From Varroa destructor (taxonomy: Eukaryota > Arthropoda > Arachnida > Mesostigmata > Varroidae): a stretch of DNA of 64,000 bases. The DNA lies in assembly GCF_002443255.2 (NCBI RefSeq), contig NW_019211457.1:37733126-37797125 (forward strand), written 5' to 3'. This document shows, piece by piece, positions 43,800-55,536 of this stretch (position 1 is the first letter of the stretch; every line of letters begins with the position of its first letter). Below the pieces are notes generated by a model that did not search any database, had not been told where the DNA came from, and saw only the letters and a program-made list of their open reading frames with translations. The position numbers and the translations under genes were made by a program.

Positions 43800-45960
43800 A
43801 TTAATAGTCTACCTTGTGTTTTAACACTATGAGTAGGAACATTTCTAATATGGCCACTTCGGCCAATCGAACTGAGTGTGGGTTGTAATACCGTCTTCTT
43901 CGCAAAGTCAGCTGCTCACTTCAAGGTGAATCTGTAAGCTTCTTGCTGGAGGCAGTCATCCGCCTTTGTCAGAGGGAGGTTATCATAGCATAAACTTAGG
44001 TAGACGACAAACCGACCCCACAAATCCCTGTCCGAAATACATGCTCCCGTGAATGGAAAGCCAGCGAGCGTGAAATTAATATGAACTCTTACGGCTTTGA
44101 GTTAAGCTGGTCAGAGAGATGCTGTTTAGCTCCTCGCGCGCCAAACGGCCACTACATAGGGCTCTCACGAAGTTTCATTCCACAATATAATCAGATTCGA
44201 AAAGCTGATCGTTTGCTAAAATCCCGTATATTGGAATATACAAGGTGGTCAATTTGAACTACAGTTATTCCAGTTGCCATAGTAAACAATGTAGCTTGAG
44301 CTCGCCAAAGGGAACACATTCAATTCTATTTATAACTAAGTTATACTCAATTATGAACCTGTGTTGAACTCGTAACCCAAAGCTACGTCGCAACGGTACT
44401 TTAAACGTTTGACATATTCTAGTAGTACGCCCTTTGTCCCGGTCGGTCCTGGACGGTCCTGCATTTACTAATCAATCGCAAATTACGCTAAGCCTCAGCC
44501 ACTTACGTTCAACTACAGTATTAGCTGGTCTCTTATACCTTACATTATTGCATATATATCCTATAAATGACACAAGCATCTCAAGATGATATACACTAGA
44601 TGGTCGTAAGTGAGAAGTAGTTCGTACAGGTTGACCATCTCGACATGGACACGATCTTCACGTTTACCACATCCAGCCCTGCCGAACGTTAAATTACAGT
44701 CGCAGGCATCCTGCAAACGGTAACAGCAGGCGTGACTGGCGAACACACAACTTTATTTACATTAGTAGTTAACGATTGTGGTGGCTGCAATCGGGACGCC
44801 GTTTTCCTCTGCGTCCCGCCACGGTCACGTCGTACTGCTTAGAACTTCGGCCGCCAACTCCGAACTGGGTCCAGTTTCTCCTACTGTAATACGGGAAAGC
44901 TGACCAAATTAAGCCATTCCCAAGTCAAAGCAAAAATCGGCACGTCGCTCTTACGATATCCGCGCTCTGTCAGTCACTGAAAGCGTGTCAGACACTCAAA
45001 GCATGTTGTGCTCTTCGACCCACACAAGGTTGGCTGGCGTGCCTTGCACCTGGCGCAGGATGCCTGTTCAGGCACACGAACGTTTTAGGCATCGCTAACA
45101 CTGTATAAAGCTCAAATTGCCCATAAGCGTGCTAGATAAAAACACAATTCCTTCTTTATTTCTTCCTCACTCAAGCTCATATAGCTACAGGATTGTTCCC
45201 CGTGGCCTCGTTCACTTGCGTGCATTCAGTTACCCTTTGGCAAGGATCACAGCACGACGGCAATGCGCGTGCTTTAAAGCATGCACTAGAGGGCAATCAG
45301 CCCCTATAGCACCTCAATATGAATATAATACGAATATGTTACCGGTGCTAATGTTAAGTTCAAGCTTCATATTGAATACACGTCTAAACCAGCTGTGATA
45401 AATAAGGCTCTTTACAATGCATTCGGAAGTTTGGTTAGTTCGATTGGAACACAGTAAGAACTTTATCACATGTGAAACTCTACATTGAACTTATATAATG
45501 ATCTAAACTTTCGCTTGATCAGTTAGGCTAAAGATCTGCTTTTCGTCATAGCTTTTGCTGGCGACCTTTACGTCAATACCATATAACTGCGACCCCGCCA
45601 GCCTATGCGATAAGACTAAAACCGAAAATTTATGGGCTACACTCTTGACAGCAAAATTTCTAGTCGTAGCCGCAATAATCAATACTTAAATCATATTTAT
45701 ATATATTTCAATTAAGCCTGGACTTAACTTTTTTTCTTGGAACTACGACATCATGTGAAATGTCTATTTAATGCTGAAAACTGTAAGCTTGATCGAAATG
45801 TATATAACTATGATTTCAATATTGATGATGAAGACGAGAGCTTCTTCGTGTTGGCTTGACAAGATAGATATGGCTGGGGTGATTTAAGTTCCTTAGAAGG
45901 GCTGAATTACTGTTCAATTTACTATCAGGCCTCACATTATTATTATTATGTCGGTAATAT
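43800..45960. other. Stretch without a supported gene
   Basis: Several short frames. The longest (45117-45398, plus, 93 codons) lacks ATG and splice support. Nothing repetitive of note. Confidence 0.4.
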
Positions 45961-45975
45961 CGGGAAATCGAATCT

Positions 45976-46160
45976 TCAAACCTTTCTTTGATACTTGTAG
46001 GGTACTATAGGTATTTGTACGAAAAGTTCAGGGTGGCTCACTTCGGTGCTAGTCACACCGTGCGCTTCTGAAGCGGGGTATTCACTGCTTTTGCGGCGTT
46101 CAAGAGCTTTCCACGAGTAACAATGAAGCCCCATAGCTTCACTGTCGTCTTCTCCCGCGG
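45976..46160 (-). CDS. Candidate exon, GC-biased codons, unknown protein
   Basis: On the minus strand GTTTGCTGGCAG precedes an open frame of 60 codons to TGA: AGEDDSEAMGLHCYSWKALE, RRKSSEYPASEAHGVTSTEV, then SHPELFVQIPIVPYKYQRKV. Third codon positions are G/C-rich for this region. A donor-like ACCGAA|GTGAGC occurs after VTSTE, so the coding part may end there. The acidic start and Ser/Glu-rich middle suggest an exposed loop or disordered segment. No domain recognised. Confidence 0.35.
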
Positions 46161-46661
46161 CTGCCAGCAAACTCGTTTAACTCAAATCAGTAATGTAACA
46201 TACGTGCAAGTGAAATGATGTTGGCAAATCTTCCATCAGAGCACTACATCATATCGCGTCCATGGAAATAAAATAGGACAGAAATATAAGAGACCTGGGT
46301 TCGTCCGTACTAGAAACTGGGGCCATGTCACTCTAATGCAAATCCTTTTTTCAAATCAAGTTTCTATAGCAGCAGAGGCAGACGATAAAGAAAAACTTTT
46401 TACTTAAAGGACCTGAGGGCTAACTCAAGCTCAAGCGTATCACGATGAAAGTCGTGATCCTTTCTTGTGTAACGCACTTGAGTAGCTAACATGTATTACC
46501 CAGAAATTGCAAATATTATGAAACATCGAACAATGCAACACCTATTTGGAGCAACCATTAAAATGCTTGCTGAGACAACAGCTTTTGTTTCTATAATTCA
46601 AACTTAACTTCAATAATGAGATCATACTAAAGCGCAGAATAACTATTTCTTATCCAGCTAA

Positions 46662-46910
46662 GTGGAAGTGGCTATGCTATTTTTTTGCCATTTAAGGACG
46701 CGTACAACTAGTATCTACGTTTCGAGTTTTATGTCTGATAATGTTGTCAGGCATTTTATCAGAGAGCTCGCTCTCAGCACGAGACGAACTGTTTGTCTAT
46801 GCCTGGATTTAAACCTAGACCATAACGTGTCCCTAAGATTAGCAGGCGAATATGCTACTACGGCGACCAATAGCCTATTTCAACGGTGCATACCTTATGC
46901 AGAAATATAA
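46662..46910 (+). CDS. Open frame, possible exon
   Basis: An acceptor-like CTATTTCTTATCCAG lies just upstream, and the frame runs 82 codons to TAA. From the ATG at 46674 it reads MLFFCHLRTRTTSIYVSSFM, then RELALSTRRTVCLCLDLNLD. No family recognised. Confidence 0.2.
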   Translation: MEVAMLFFCHLRTRTTSIYVSSFMSDNVVRHFIRELALSTRRTVCLCLDLNLDHNVSLRLAGEYATTATNSLFQRCIPYAEI

Positions 46911-46963
46911 ACAATAACAGCCGCTATGTATGGAAGCTCTAACCGCTCGTTGATATTTGTCAG

Positions 46964-46982
46964 TCTCCGACCAACGGCCTAG
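46964..46982 (+). repeat. 19-base word, first copy of a direct repeat
   Basis: TCTCCGACCAACGGCCTAG; repeated at 47852-47870 with one change, bracketing a GC-rich island. Confidence 0.85.
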
Positions 46983-47280
46983 TACCTCAGAAGTTGATGG
47001 CATCGACGAAGCCCGCATCTAGGTGTGAACTAGGTGACTAATGCGCACTTCTGGGTGTGCTGCCATGGCATCAAGGAATATGCGGCCCTCGTTGGCTGAA
47101 ACTACAGCCTAAAAAGATATGACACATTGTAACTATGCTGTTCCATAGGTATTTTTGAACAAGAATCTAGGTAGTTCAGCAGAACCCTAAAGTAATACTT
47201 AATAATTTATGTGTAAGACATATATAAGAAAAAAAAAGCTCGGTCACCTTCATAGGTTTGATGGAGTGCATAGATGACGG

Positions 47281-47791
47281 CATCACGAGACCTGGAGGCC
47301 GACCAGTTGCCTAGGGACCAGGCCGGAAACACGAAAGCCGCCACTAATCAGGCTACCGTAAGAGACAAACCAGTTGGGGGCTAGATCGCCGCAGGGGGTA
47401 AGCCATCTTCGGGGCTGATGACGACGCTGAAGCTGTAAAGAACTGGTGCCGACGAAAAAGGGCCTGGCTGACAAGCAAAACTACGTGAAGTTTGCCGTGC
47501 AGGGAGTGCAAGAGGCCCTATGCCGTACGAACTCACCAGATCCGGCCGTAAAACGCCTACGAAGGGAAGGCGTTGGGCACGTATGAAAGCGAGGTCGTTG
47601 AGGCTGTTAAGGGATTGCAGTGGCGGCGCCGAGTGACTAGAAAGAAGGCCGATGGGGAGGCGTTGCCTCAAGCTTGTGAGACCGTTGAGGTTCTAAGTCT
47701 AAGGCGTATCCGGACGCAGGACACGCGAATGCTACATGGATGGGTGTTAGGAACGACCAAATATTCCGGTCAGAATTTAAATAATAAATAA
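47281..47791. other. GC-rich island between direct repeats, origin unknown
   Basis: A sharply GC-richer segment in AT-rich surroundings. A plus frame from 47573 is open for 72 codons (YESEVVEAVKGLQWRRRVTR, then ADGEALPQACETVEVLSLRR). Upstream, other plus frames have partial open stretches, including DKQNYVKFAVQGVQEALCRT, each broken by stops, so a decayed coding sequence is possible. Minus frames of 63 and 96 codons also exist. The 19-base direct repeat on either side suggests an inserted or duplicated unit. I cannot name the family. Confidence 0.35.
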
Positions 47792-47851
47792 CTGCTAGTT
47801 CGAACGAGGTCATGGTATAAAAGCCCTAGCTGCTTGCCGGTATATCATTAA

Positions 47852-47870
47852 TCTCCGACCAACAGCCTAG
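47852..47870 (+). repeat. 19-base word, second copy of a direct repeat
   Basis: TCTCCGACCAACAGCCTAG, 18 of 19 identical to the copy at 46964, followed within ten bases by the long TA microsatellite. Confidence 0.85.
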
Positions 47871-47877
47871 CCCTTCT

Positions 47878-47878
47878 A

Positions 47879-47931
<53 letters not shown>
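47878..47931. repeat. Long (TA)n microsatellite
   Basis: About 25 uninterrupted TA units, the longest simple repeat in the window. Confidence 0.98.
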
Positions 47932-47935
<4 letters not shown>

Positions 47936-47939
47936 TGTA

Positions 47940-49630
47940 CATATTCTATATGTGTGTATATACAAGGTACTTCGTACGCGCCAACCTGTGCACAAAGTAA
48001 GGAAAAGTTTTTAGGCAGTTTCATGTAGCGGGTACGCGTTCATCCGTTACTCCTGGTACCAGATAGGTGAAAGACAACCTATCTAAACAACAAACTCGCC
48101 ATATTTTTTTGAAATAGTTTTTCGAATTCAAATGAAGACCAGTTATTGTATGCGTCTTTGGCACTAAAGAAACCCTTCAATTCCACTTCAGTCTCTTTTT
48201 ATTGCCAGTTTTTATACGATTTCTGAAAAATCTGAGGAAGGCTTTTACAAAACGAAAAAGTTATTATACATCTAGGTATTTGATAGAAAGGTTAATAGTC
48301 GTTTTATAGAAGATAGAAGATAATATAAATCGCTAATGGGTTTAAAAATAAACTTCAACGGCCGGTCATTTTGAAGCCCTTTGTACTTTCGATTTTCGTG
48401 GCCGTTTGGTTCCTTTAAATTCCTAGAATTTTTACGGCTATTGGTCAGAGGTCAGATTCCGTAATTTTCTTGTGCAGCAATATTTCTAGTGAATTTATGC
48501 TTACCAATTTTGCTTGGCACACGATTCCTATTAAAAAGTTACTCGCGATTTTGAAAATGGTCTTTGGAATGGAAAAAGATTTATACTCCGAATTAAAGCT
48601 GTAATCGGAGTGAATGGCGGTTATATTGAATAAACATAATTCTCAGAAATGGCACTTTTAGCCCTTGCAAAAAAACTCATTGAAATTTTTTCTAACTTAA
48701 ATATTGTCTTGAAAACGACGAAAAGAATGCTTGCTTACTTTAGGTTTACTTTTTAACGAAAACGGTACGTAGACTCAACGTTATCTCTCCAAACAACTAT
48801 CCCAAAGAAGAAGTGTTGAATTGCAATAGCAAAAATGGCTTGGAATTCATTCTGTCCTGCATCAAGGCCAACTATTTTAAAGTTCGACACCTATATATGT
48901 AAAAAAATATGGAAATTTATATATTGCTTACCGTTTGCTGGCTATTGAAGCTGCGTGAAGACACAGAAAGATGAGAGTTACTGGTTGTCGATGACACTCA
49001 ACAACTCCACACCGTGAGGCTGTGTCGTTCGTCAACTTATGAACTACTTAAATTTCTATTACAGCCCAGGTTTCGAAGTGGGATCTAGAGAAGCCGTTAA
49101 TGGCTAAATGTCAGCCATGAGGATAATAGATTTGGCTTTGGCAATATGAACTATCTTCAACCATTAGTTAGCTAAACTGTCGGGGTGACAAAAAAAAGAG
49201 CAACAATGATGATATCTCTTATGCTACACCCTGTTCCAAGTCTGTAGATGGATGGCGAAAGGTAATTTTCCTTACTGCCTAATTAAGAGTTTTCAAGCCA
49301 AGGCAATTGCCACTGACTGGCATCACGGCAGAGCTCATTACCGAAACGAAAGTCGCCATCGAACACATTTAAAAAGTGGCGGTACTGATAAGATAACCCG
49401 TTTAATAGAACTCCAAAAGGTGCCCTAAACAGATAAGTATAGTTCAGCTAAATGGCAGTGGGGATATCTAAAATGGTTGCTAGATATCGTTCTTTTTCTA
49501 CATGGGCATTGAATCGTGACGTAAACATCGCATCGATGCAACGAACGCAACACATTCCCCGCCAATAGGAAAAGGCAAAAAACCGTGTTGGAAATTTTTA
49601 GTTTTAACGTGTCAATAATTTAAGAAATCA
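47940..49630. other. AT-rich stretch without a supported gene
   Basis: No frame above 60 codons on either strand over 1.6 kb. Nothing else recognised. Confidence 0.55.
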
Positions 49631-49637
49631 AGGTATA

Positions 49638-50140
49638 TACAGGGCGTTCGATAAGATATCATTGGGAAACTGGGCAGGCGTTAATGCTTTGAACGAGACT
49701 TGTCCGTGTCATGTTTTTCTTATTAAGCGATTTCCTAAACTATTTTATACTTTAATGAATGTAGTTTTGACATTAGGCCGTTTCTTCTATAATGCTTAGT
49801 CATATTTGTTCGTCTTACGATATGGAAAACGTCAGTGTCTTGTATGTTCCCGATATAGGGGTTTGCTTCCTGAGTACACCGGTTGAAATAACACTGGCAA
49901 AAAGCTTTGAGGAAAAGACGGTCAACAGAAATTTGTGTGTGTGGCCCAGTTGGGTCAACTGAACGAGGCTATCGAGCAGAAAAAGCGGATCGACAATACA
50001 ATGCCATACGACCTATCCACGACAATGTTAAAGGTCATTAGGATGGCCCTGTAGGAGTTTCATTGGAAGGTCCCTTCACACCCATCATATTGTCCAGACA
50101 TCGCGCCAAGCGATTATTATGTTTCCGACCGATCATAGAC
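49638..50140 (+). mobile_element. mariner-family transposase relic (broken)
   Basis: The diagnostic block is HPSYCPDIAPSDYYV at 50079-50123, matching the mariner signature HPPYSPDLAPSDYHLF that carries the third catalytic Asp. About 13 codons upstream in the same frame is FHWKVPS (mariner W.V). The second catalytic Asp motif appears as IHDNVKGH at 50015 in a shifted frame, matching HDNARPH. At 49950-49990 QLGQLNEAIEQKKR matches QLDRLNAAIxEKR. From the second to the third Asp codon start the distance is 91 bases instead of the 105 expected for D,D(34)D, and a TAG falls between them, so the copy is dead. Near 49638 the word ACAGGGCGTTCGATAAG looks like a mariner terminal repeat. The matching 3' end was not found. 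Confidence 0.75.
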
Positions 50141-50398
50141 GGAATTTAACATAGTACGTTTAACAGTGAAGACAGTTGTCTGTTGTTAGAATACGGAGTT
50201 GCATTTCTATTGAGAGAACTATCTACTCCCTAGTATATTCTCGTCAAGCCAGTCGTGCTACCTCCCTACAGCTGCTGTTTTTAGGTAGATAGGTATTTCA
50301 ATTGAATGATATTTAGTCGAAAGCAGATCATTGGGACATTGAACTTTTGCGGATCGTGTCAGCTTTGTCGTCGCAACGATGATGCTGGTCAGCAATGA

Positions 50399-50806
50399 TG
50401 TACATTGCTCGATGAAGTGTTTGCATTCAACTCGTCTCTACAGCGAAATGAATCTTCACTGCCGCTAACAGTGAAGGGTGTCATTGAGATTCATTTGTTC
50501 GTCACACTGAGGGACAATGGTCAGTGTTGGAATCAGCAGTGCGAAATTACCGTATATACCAGTGTAGAATTTTGCGGAATTGAACGTTGCGCGCGCAAAA
50601 GTGAACAGGGCGACCCCTACACTGCCGTACCAAACGCGTTCGCCGTACATTGGAGCAAACTATGTGGACTAGATTGTACGTTTCCCTCTGTTTCTTCGTT
50701 TACCTTTATGAGACATCTCTCTGTAGCCAGAGCGAAGCTAGTCTATACGGCGCTGTGTACCGTTGTCGGTTGTCGTTATGATCGTGGTGGTACAATTTGT
50801 GATTGA
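50399..50806 (+). CDS. Open frame (about 135 codons), Cys-containing, unknown
   Basis: The plus frame is open from 50399 to TGA at 50804. It reads LDEVFAFNSSLQRNESSLPL, then RDNGQCWNQQCEITVYTSVE, FCGIERCARKSEQGD and WSKLCGLDC. There are nine or so Cys, unevenly spaced. No ATG near the beginning; the first ATG is late. It lies 260 bases beyond the mariner relic. No domain recognised; it may be an exon of an extracellular protein or chance. Confidence 0.22.
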   Translation, partial: CTLLDEVFAFNSSLQRNESSLPLTVKGVIEIHLFVTLRDNGQCWNQQCEITVYTSVEFCGIERCARKSEQGDPYTAVPNAFAVHWSKLCGLDCTFPSVSSFTFMRHLSVARAKLVYTALCTVVGCRYDRGGTICD

Positions 50807-51974
50807 CATGGTCATAGAAGCAGTGAATCAGTGAACAACTGCTAATTCCGGTGGTAAGTGTTTGGCGTTGGAAGTTCATTCGGTAGAAAAATGGTACGAG
50901 CAAAGGGGGACGGATATGGAATATTGTGATCTAGACGACATCTGGCTACAGCACTAAATGCGGCTTTTTTTGTTATCAAAACGTCGGAACGTGCCGCCAG
51001 TGAGCGAGATAGGTGGAGTTGACAGGGGCCGATCTGTCAGTGACGGAATTGCAAGGCTGTTATTACCTGCCATTGTCTCCATGACAAATTTATACAGGCG
51101 AATAAGCGTGGGCTGCACGAGGCAGGGAGAGAGATAAGCTATAATATCTTTATTGAATGTGTAAAAACACGTAGTCATGCTTGCAACAAGATGTTATTAT
51201 TCTAACTTCATTAGGTAACCTAACCTGTACGGCCCATTAGGTCAAGCCTAATAGAAGAATCTCATTGGTTTGACATAGAAAAATTTTTAGTTTACATGGG
51301 TGGGCCACTTGGCGAAAAGCTATCACTATTATAACCGTAGGTGCTTGATAGAAGTGGTCGAAAATTGATCGACTGGGATTGGTTAATATATTCGGTGTCC
51401 TATGGGCCATTTGCCACTTACGAGCCACTTACCGAACAGGTAGTCAGCATGTTCTATTACTTCTCAATCTTTCCTGTTCAATGGGCTATGTCACTTTTCT
51501 AAAAATCTACGAATAGATTTATTTTTCACAGTGAGCAATACTTATGGTTCTTAAGCTAGTTTCAGACTATGTTATCATTACTCGACTCAAGCAGCTGTTA
51601 GATTAAACGTTTATGTCTCCTTCTGTCAGGTTGACAAAGCTGTTAATTTGTTGTTTAGCGTACAACATACCGCGCAGCTAATTCTAACGATTCCTATGTT
51701 GCCTTCGGAACGAAACTGAAAAGCTTTGCTAACACACTTGTAACACGTAACATGGATGCAATTCTCGATTCTTGGCATGGATTCAGCACGTCTGCGCAAC
51801 GAGGCCGTCGTCTGACCTGTTGTCATCAGCGCGTTCTGCTTTAGTGAGAGCGTCTATTTCCTTTAAGAAAACGGCTGGGGGACAAGGTGGCCAAAGCACC
51901 GGCAGTATATATATGTTATGGTAAAGGCTGGCCAATGGGAAACGCAACCAGTGAATCGCTAAGGTAAGATGGTC

Positions 51975-52309
51975 TCAGTCCTGGGGAACACAGGGACAAC
52001 TGACATACGATTCACACATCGAGTAGGTATACTGCACGAAAATACTTAAGCCGCTTGTTTCGGATCGTGGCGTAGCTCTGCAGCGACTTCCGCGCAGAGC
52101 CTTGCCAGTCCTATGGGAAATATGAAGAGAGTTCGCCATCGAAGTGTGGCTGGTTTGCGGCTGTGCGGATACGTAACGGTATAAAACGCAAAGGCGAACG
52201 TGAGCGTCTGAATTGAAAACCGTACAACTCTTTTCGTATGCAGCATGGAAACGCTGATCATTTTTAGACACAGAAGCAGAAGGACTGCACCCCAACGACA
52301 GGTTCGACG
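51975..52309 (-). CDS. Candidate terminal exon with good acceptor
   Basis: The acceptor on the minus strand (ACATTTGTTTATTCATACAG) is followed by a 110-codon open frame: SNLSLGCSPSASVSKNDQRF, then CVLYRYVSAQPQTSHTSMAN and a Ser/Cys-rich end CESYVSCPCVPQD. Third positions are G/C-rich. A second frame over the same bases has an ATG at 52333 and is open for 95 codons (hydrophobic start, MYICLFIQRRTC). The frame is therefore uncertain. No domain recognised. Confidence 0.28.
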
Positions 52310-52339
52310 CTGTATGAATAAACAAATGTACATAAATTT

Positions 52340-53030
52340 GTGTTATATACGCAGAACTCTATCAGGCCATTTATTTGTGTCAGACGCCGCTAACCATATC
52401 GGATAGCCACCGAATAACCTATTGAAATTAATATTACTGATATCGGTGCCAATATTGCTCATTTGAAAAACGTCAAGTTAAGTTTACTGCCTTGAAATAA
52501 ATAAACTTCTCAAATGAATAGACTTGAGTTTCCTTAAGATGCCATTAACATGGTCCGGCTTTGACTTCGTAAAAACCGTGCCGAAAGATGTCGTTTTCCT
52601 TCTTCTGTAGTTCTGGCAAGACAAAAAACGCATAGACTTGAACGATACTACCAATATCTTTCTACCGTTCTAAGCGACTGATAATACTATACCGGAGCTA
52701 TCGTATTTACATGTTTTCGTTCACTCGAAAATCGTCACAGCCACTGCTTGGTCTCCAATTGCGTGCATAATTCCTCGTCGACGCATGACGCAATCTTCCT
52801 AGACAACCTGATTGCTATCCTGTAATCACAAGACTCCTACACTCGTCTCCTTGCAAATCTGCTTGGAGGTTTCGTTTCAGCTAAAAAAATCCTGTGCCCG
52901 ACAAGAACCAGTAGGGCTCCATAGCTGCTTCTATTACAAGTAACGAGCGCACCTCGACGGTATACCCGACGGAAGTTCCACAAGGATGAACTGACGCATC
53001 GGTTGATGTTCAATCCATTCCACGGTCCTG
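52340..53030. other. Stretch without a supported gene
   Basis: Nothing coding or repetitive recognised. Confidence 0.45.
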
Positions 53031-53034
53031 TTTC

Positions 53035-53325
53035 TTGTTTTCTAATTGCAAAACCGAAATGATACTGTGCGAATACTTTTCACCTACGTGCATTGCGTGC
53101 GTCAAGTTTGATTTGACGACCCGCCACATAATTCGGTGTAGGCCACACATGGCAGTACAACTCTTCCATTGCCTCTGCTGCTACCCCACAGGCCATAATA
53201 AAACTATCGACATTTGTTATGATTCGTGGAGGTGCCGTCGATTTTTCGACAAAGTAGTTACTCTCTTACAGCTGTTGTATTCGCTCAACATAAGAAATTA
53301 CGGGTATACAATAGACGGCGTATAG
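53035..53325 (+). CDS. Open frame (96 codons), doubtful
   Basis: Plus frame preceded by CGGTCCTGTTTCTTG. It reads FSNCKTEMILCEYFSPTCIA, then a Cys/His-containing stretch HMAVQLFHCLCCYPTGHNKT. The Cys/His pairs do not form a spacing I recognise as a zinc finger. First ATG at residue 8. No splice sites assigned. Confidence 0.18.
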   Translation: MFSNCKTEMILCEYFSPTCIACVKFDLTTRHIIRCRPHMAVQLFHCLCCYPTGHNKTIDICYDSWRCRRFFDKVVTLLQLLYSLNIRNYGYTIDGV

Positions 53326-53803
53326 CGTTTACAAACATCGAGGCACTTCTCTAGCTAGGTCCAGTTAGTGCCAGTCATTAGGCTACGCTAATTGATCTAT
53401 TCGTAATGTTATTCTTATCGTGTTCCCACAAATCATGCATGCAAATCTATCGTACCACGTAGTGCGGAAACGGAAGGACTAGATCGTGTCGTGGCTGCAT
53501 GCTACGGGTACAGTTGTCTACGTAACGTCATCGTGTCTATGCACAACAAGTAGCAACTCTGATCTAGCCTCATACATTCACAGCGCAGATTTCTTTCTTT
53601 TTTCTTTCCCTCTAAATTCTACTGACCCACAAACCTATGGCGTATAAGTGAGCAATTTGATACTGCTCGACCGCTCAAGAGGTACTATAAAATTCAAGCT
53701 AATCGGACGTCACGTTCAATGAATCGCTTGTCCAACTATCGTGAATATTTGAACAAGAACCATTAGAATGTACCGCTTCTATTTCTCTTGAATTTCGTAT
53801 TGG

Positions 53804-54133
53804 TTGGCTAGTTATACGTGTGATAGAGTTCAGCTGCCGCTGTTGCCACCGGGTGGGCAGGCAGAAAGAGCATACCTATCACATGATTCCAATTGCTATA
53901 TATTAGCTTTAACGAAAGACATGTTTTTTCTTATGTACATATTTAATACCGCTATTCGTATCGAACGACGACAGTGCATCTGTAGCATCTCGACGGATTT
54001 TGTTGTTGTAGTTGTTTCTACACTTACTGTCGTTGGGTCGATAGTGATACATCTTTTGATCGTAGCTATCTGTGGTCGATATTTATCGGTCATGCTAGCG
54101 TGGCCAGCCGATCGAGTGAATCTGCTTGACTAG
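53804..54133 (+). CDS. Open frame with a transmembrane-like segment
   Basis: A 109-codon plus frame. After a polar first half it has a hydrophobic run FVVVVVSTLTVVGSIVIHLL plus IVAIC, followed by RYLSVMLAWPADRV. One membrane pass is plausible. It does not begin with ATG and does not splice in phase to the exon at 54224. The T-rich coding sequence could also produce this by chance. Confidence 0.2.
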   Translation: MASYTCDRVQLPLLPPGGQAERAYLSHDSNCYILALTKDMFFLMYIFNTAIRIERRQCICSISTDFVVVVVSTLTVVGSIVIHLLIVAICGRYLSVMLAWPADRVNLLD

Positions 54134-54223
54134 TCCGTACCAGTCCACTTGTTCAACGGTAGCTTTCGATGTCTGTACTACACAAAGGCAGACTTCAGTG
54201 CCATTTTGCCTGCTCGACTTCAG

Positions 54224-54540
54224 ACTGCTAGTACATGCACCGCACAAGATGAATACTAGGACTCGTAGTAACATACCCGTTTGGCCTACGAGTCAACGGG
54301 GTGATTTCGTGCGCGGCGTCCAGGTGGTCGATGGGACAAACGCTAAAACGTGAGTCTAAATTATACGGTCAACCAGCTGACGAAGCTTAAAAGGTGTCAA
54401 AGACACTTATACACATATATATATGTATTCTAATAAACTAGAACGTTGCCGACTGATGAAGACGTGGCTGCACGCTAACGCTGATGGCGTCACAGTACGG
54501 CCGGGAACTACTTATTAAAGTTAAACATTTCTCTTTTTAA
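54224..54540 (+). CDS. Candidate two-exon gene end, unknown protein
   Basis: Exon one, 54224-54349, follows a good acceptor (TTTTGCCTGCTCGACTTCAG) and ends at a consensus donor (CTAAAAC|GTGAGT). It is open as LLVHAPHKMNTRTRSNIPVW, then GDFVRGVQVVDGTNAKT, with G/C-rich third positions. A second exon from 54462 (acceptor CTGATGAAG, weaker) keeps the frame: RGCTLTLMASQYGRELLIKV, then KHFSF and TAA at 54538. The intron is 112 bases. The first exon stands on its own evidence; the second is less certain. No domain recognised. Confidence 0.38.
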
Positions 54541-54544
54541 TTCA

Positions 54545-55530
54545 ATTAAATTTAAACAAGAATTTATCTATGTTTAAGTGCTATATATGCCAAACTAACC
54601 GCACATGTAAATAGAATGATTAGGCGAAAAAACGTAATAAGGGGGACAAACGTTATGTGCCCCCTCAAGGCCAACCCTCACTAAAAAATTATTGCCCAGC
54701 GTTAAGTTTACGTACTAGTGGTAATATGTAATGACGTCTGCCACCCTTGTGCTAATTTGCCCTTGTGTGTTATTTTTAAGTAGAGTGCGCATTTCGTTAA
54801 GCTTTATTTTTTACTCGTTTATGCATTGTCTGTCCTTGGATGTCGGATGATTTATGATCTAAAAACAAAAACGAGAATTCGCATAATAATATCTTTGCAG
54901 TACCATCGACTTTCCGAATGAAGATGCAGTCTGGAATAGCGTCTATCGAGGCAGTTCTTCTTATTGACAGCGATCGTACGCCTTATTGTTCCGTATGAAA
55001 ATGGCCATTATCTCTGTTCTGACCAACTATGCTCTCTTCCTTGCCCACGCATTATTATCCATTGACGCGCCACATCTCGTCTGAAAGATTTTCTGTTCTA
55101 GTCGAAACTCATGGAAATCATACAAACCCTTATATATGCTATAATTAACATCCGTCAGTAAGACCCAATTTAAAGATTTGGAACTTAGTGGCACACGCTA
55201 AAGATCTGCACTCACCATAGTATGGGCATCTACGTGCCGCCATAGTAGCTCACAGGAGCCGCATGACCTTTAGCATGACCCTTAGCATGACCTTTACTCA
55301 TTTGTGCTTCTATTGTCTTGCAAGGGTGATATTTAAAAACAGCTGATTATCTCGGAAATAGACTGGACGGCCAAGTGGACGAAAATTTTGGTGTGGATAA
55401 ACAACTGCGCTAATTGCTGATTTTAGACATCTGGTCCGAAGTTGGAAACACCCGAACGAGATCATGCAAATCAAAATACTCATTAATATTTCATTGAAGA
55501 ATTATTTGTGTAGCCTCTCACGAAAGAAAG
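54545..55530. other. Stretch without a supported gene
   Basis: Includes the 12-bp tandem repeat at 55261-55296. A minute minus-strand segment at 55216-55243 starts with ATG, encodes MAARRCPYY and ends at a consensus GTGAGT donor. It could be a first coding exon but is too short to call. Confidence 0.4.
55261..55296. repeat. 12-bp tandem repeat, 3 copies
   Basis: GCATGACCTTTA repeated three times with one change in the middle copy. Confidence 0.95.
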
Positions 55531-55536
55531 TTTGAA

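Noticed and set aside
51215..51235. TAACCTAACC as an arthropod telomere (TTAGG) remnant
   Set aside because: Fewer than two units; expected by chance.
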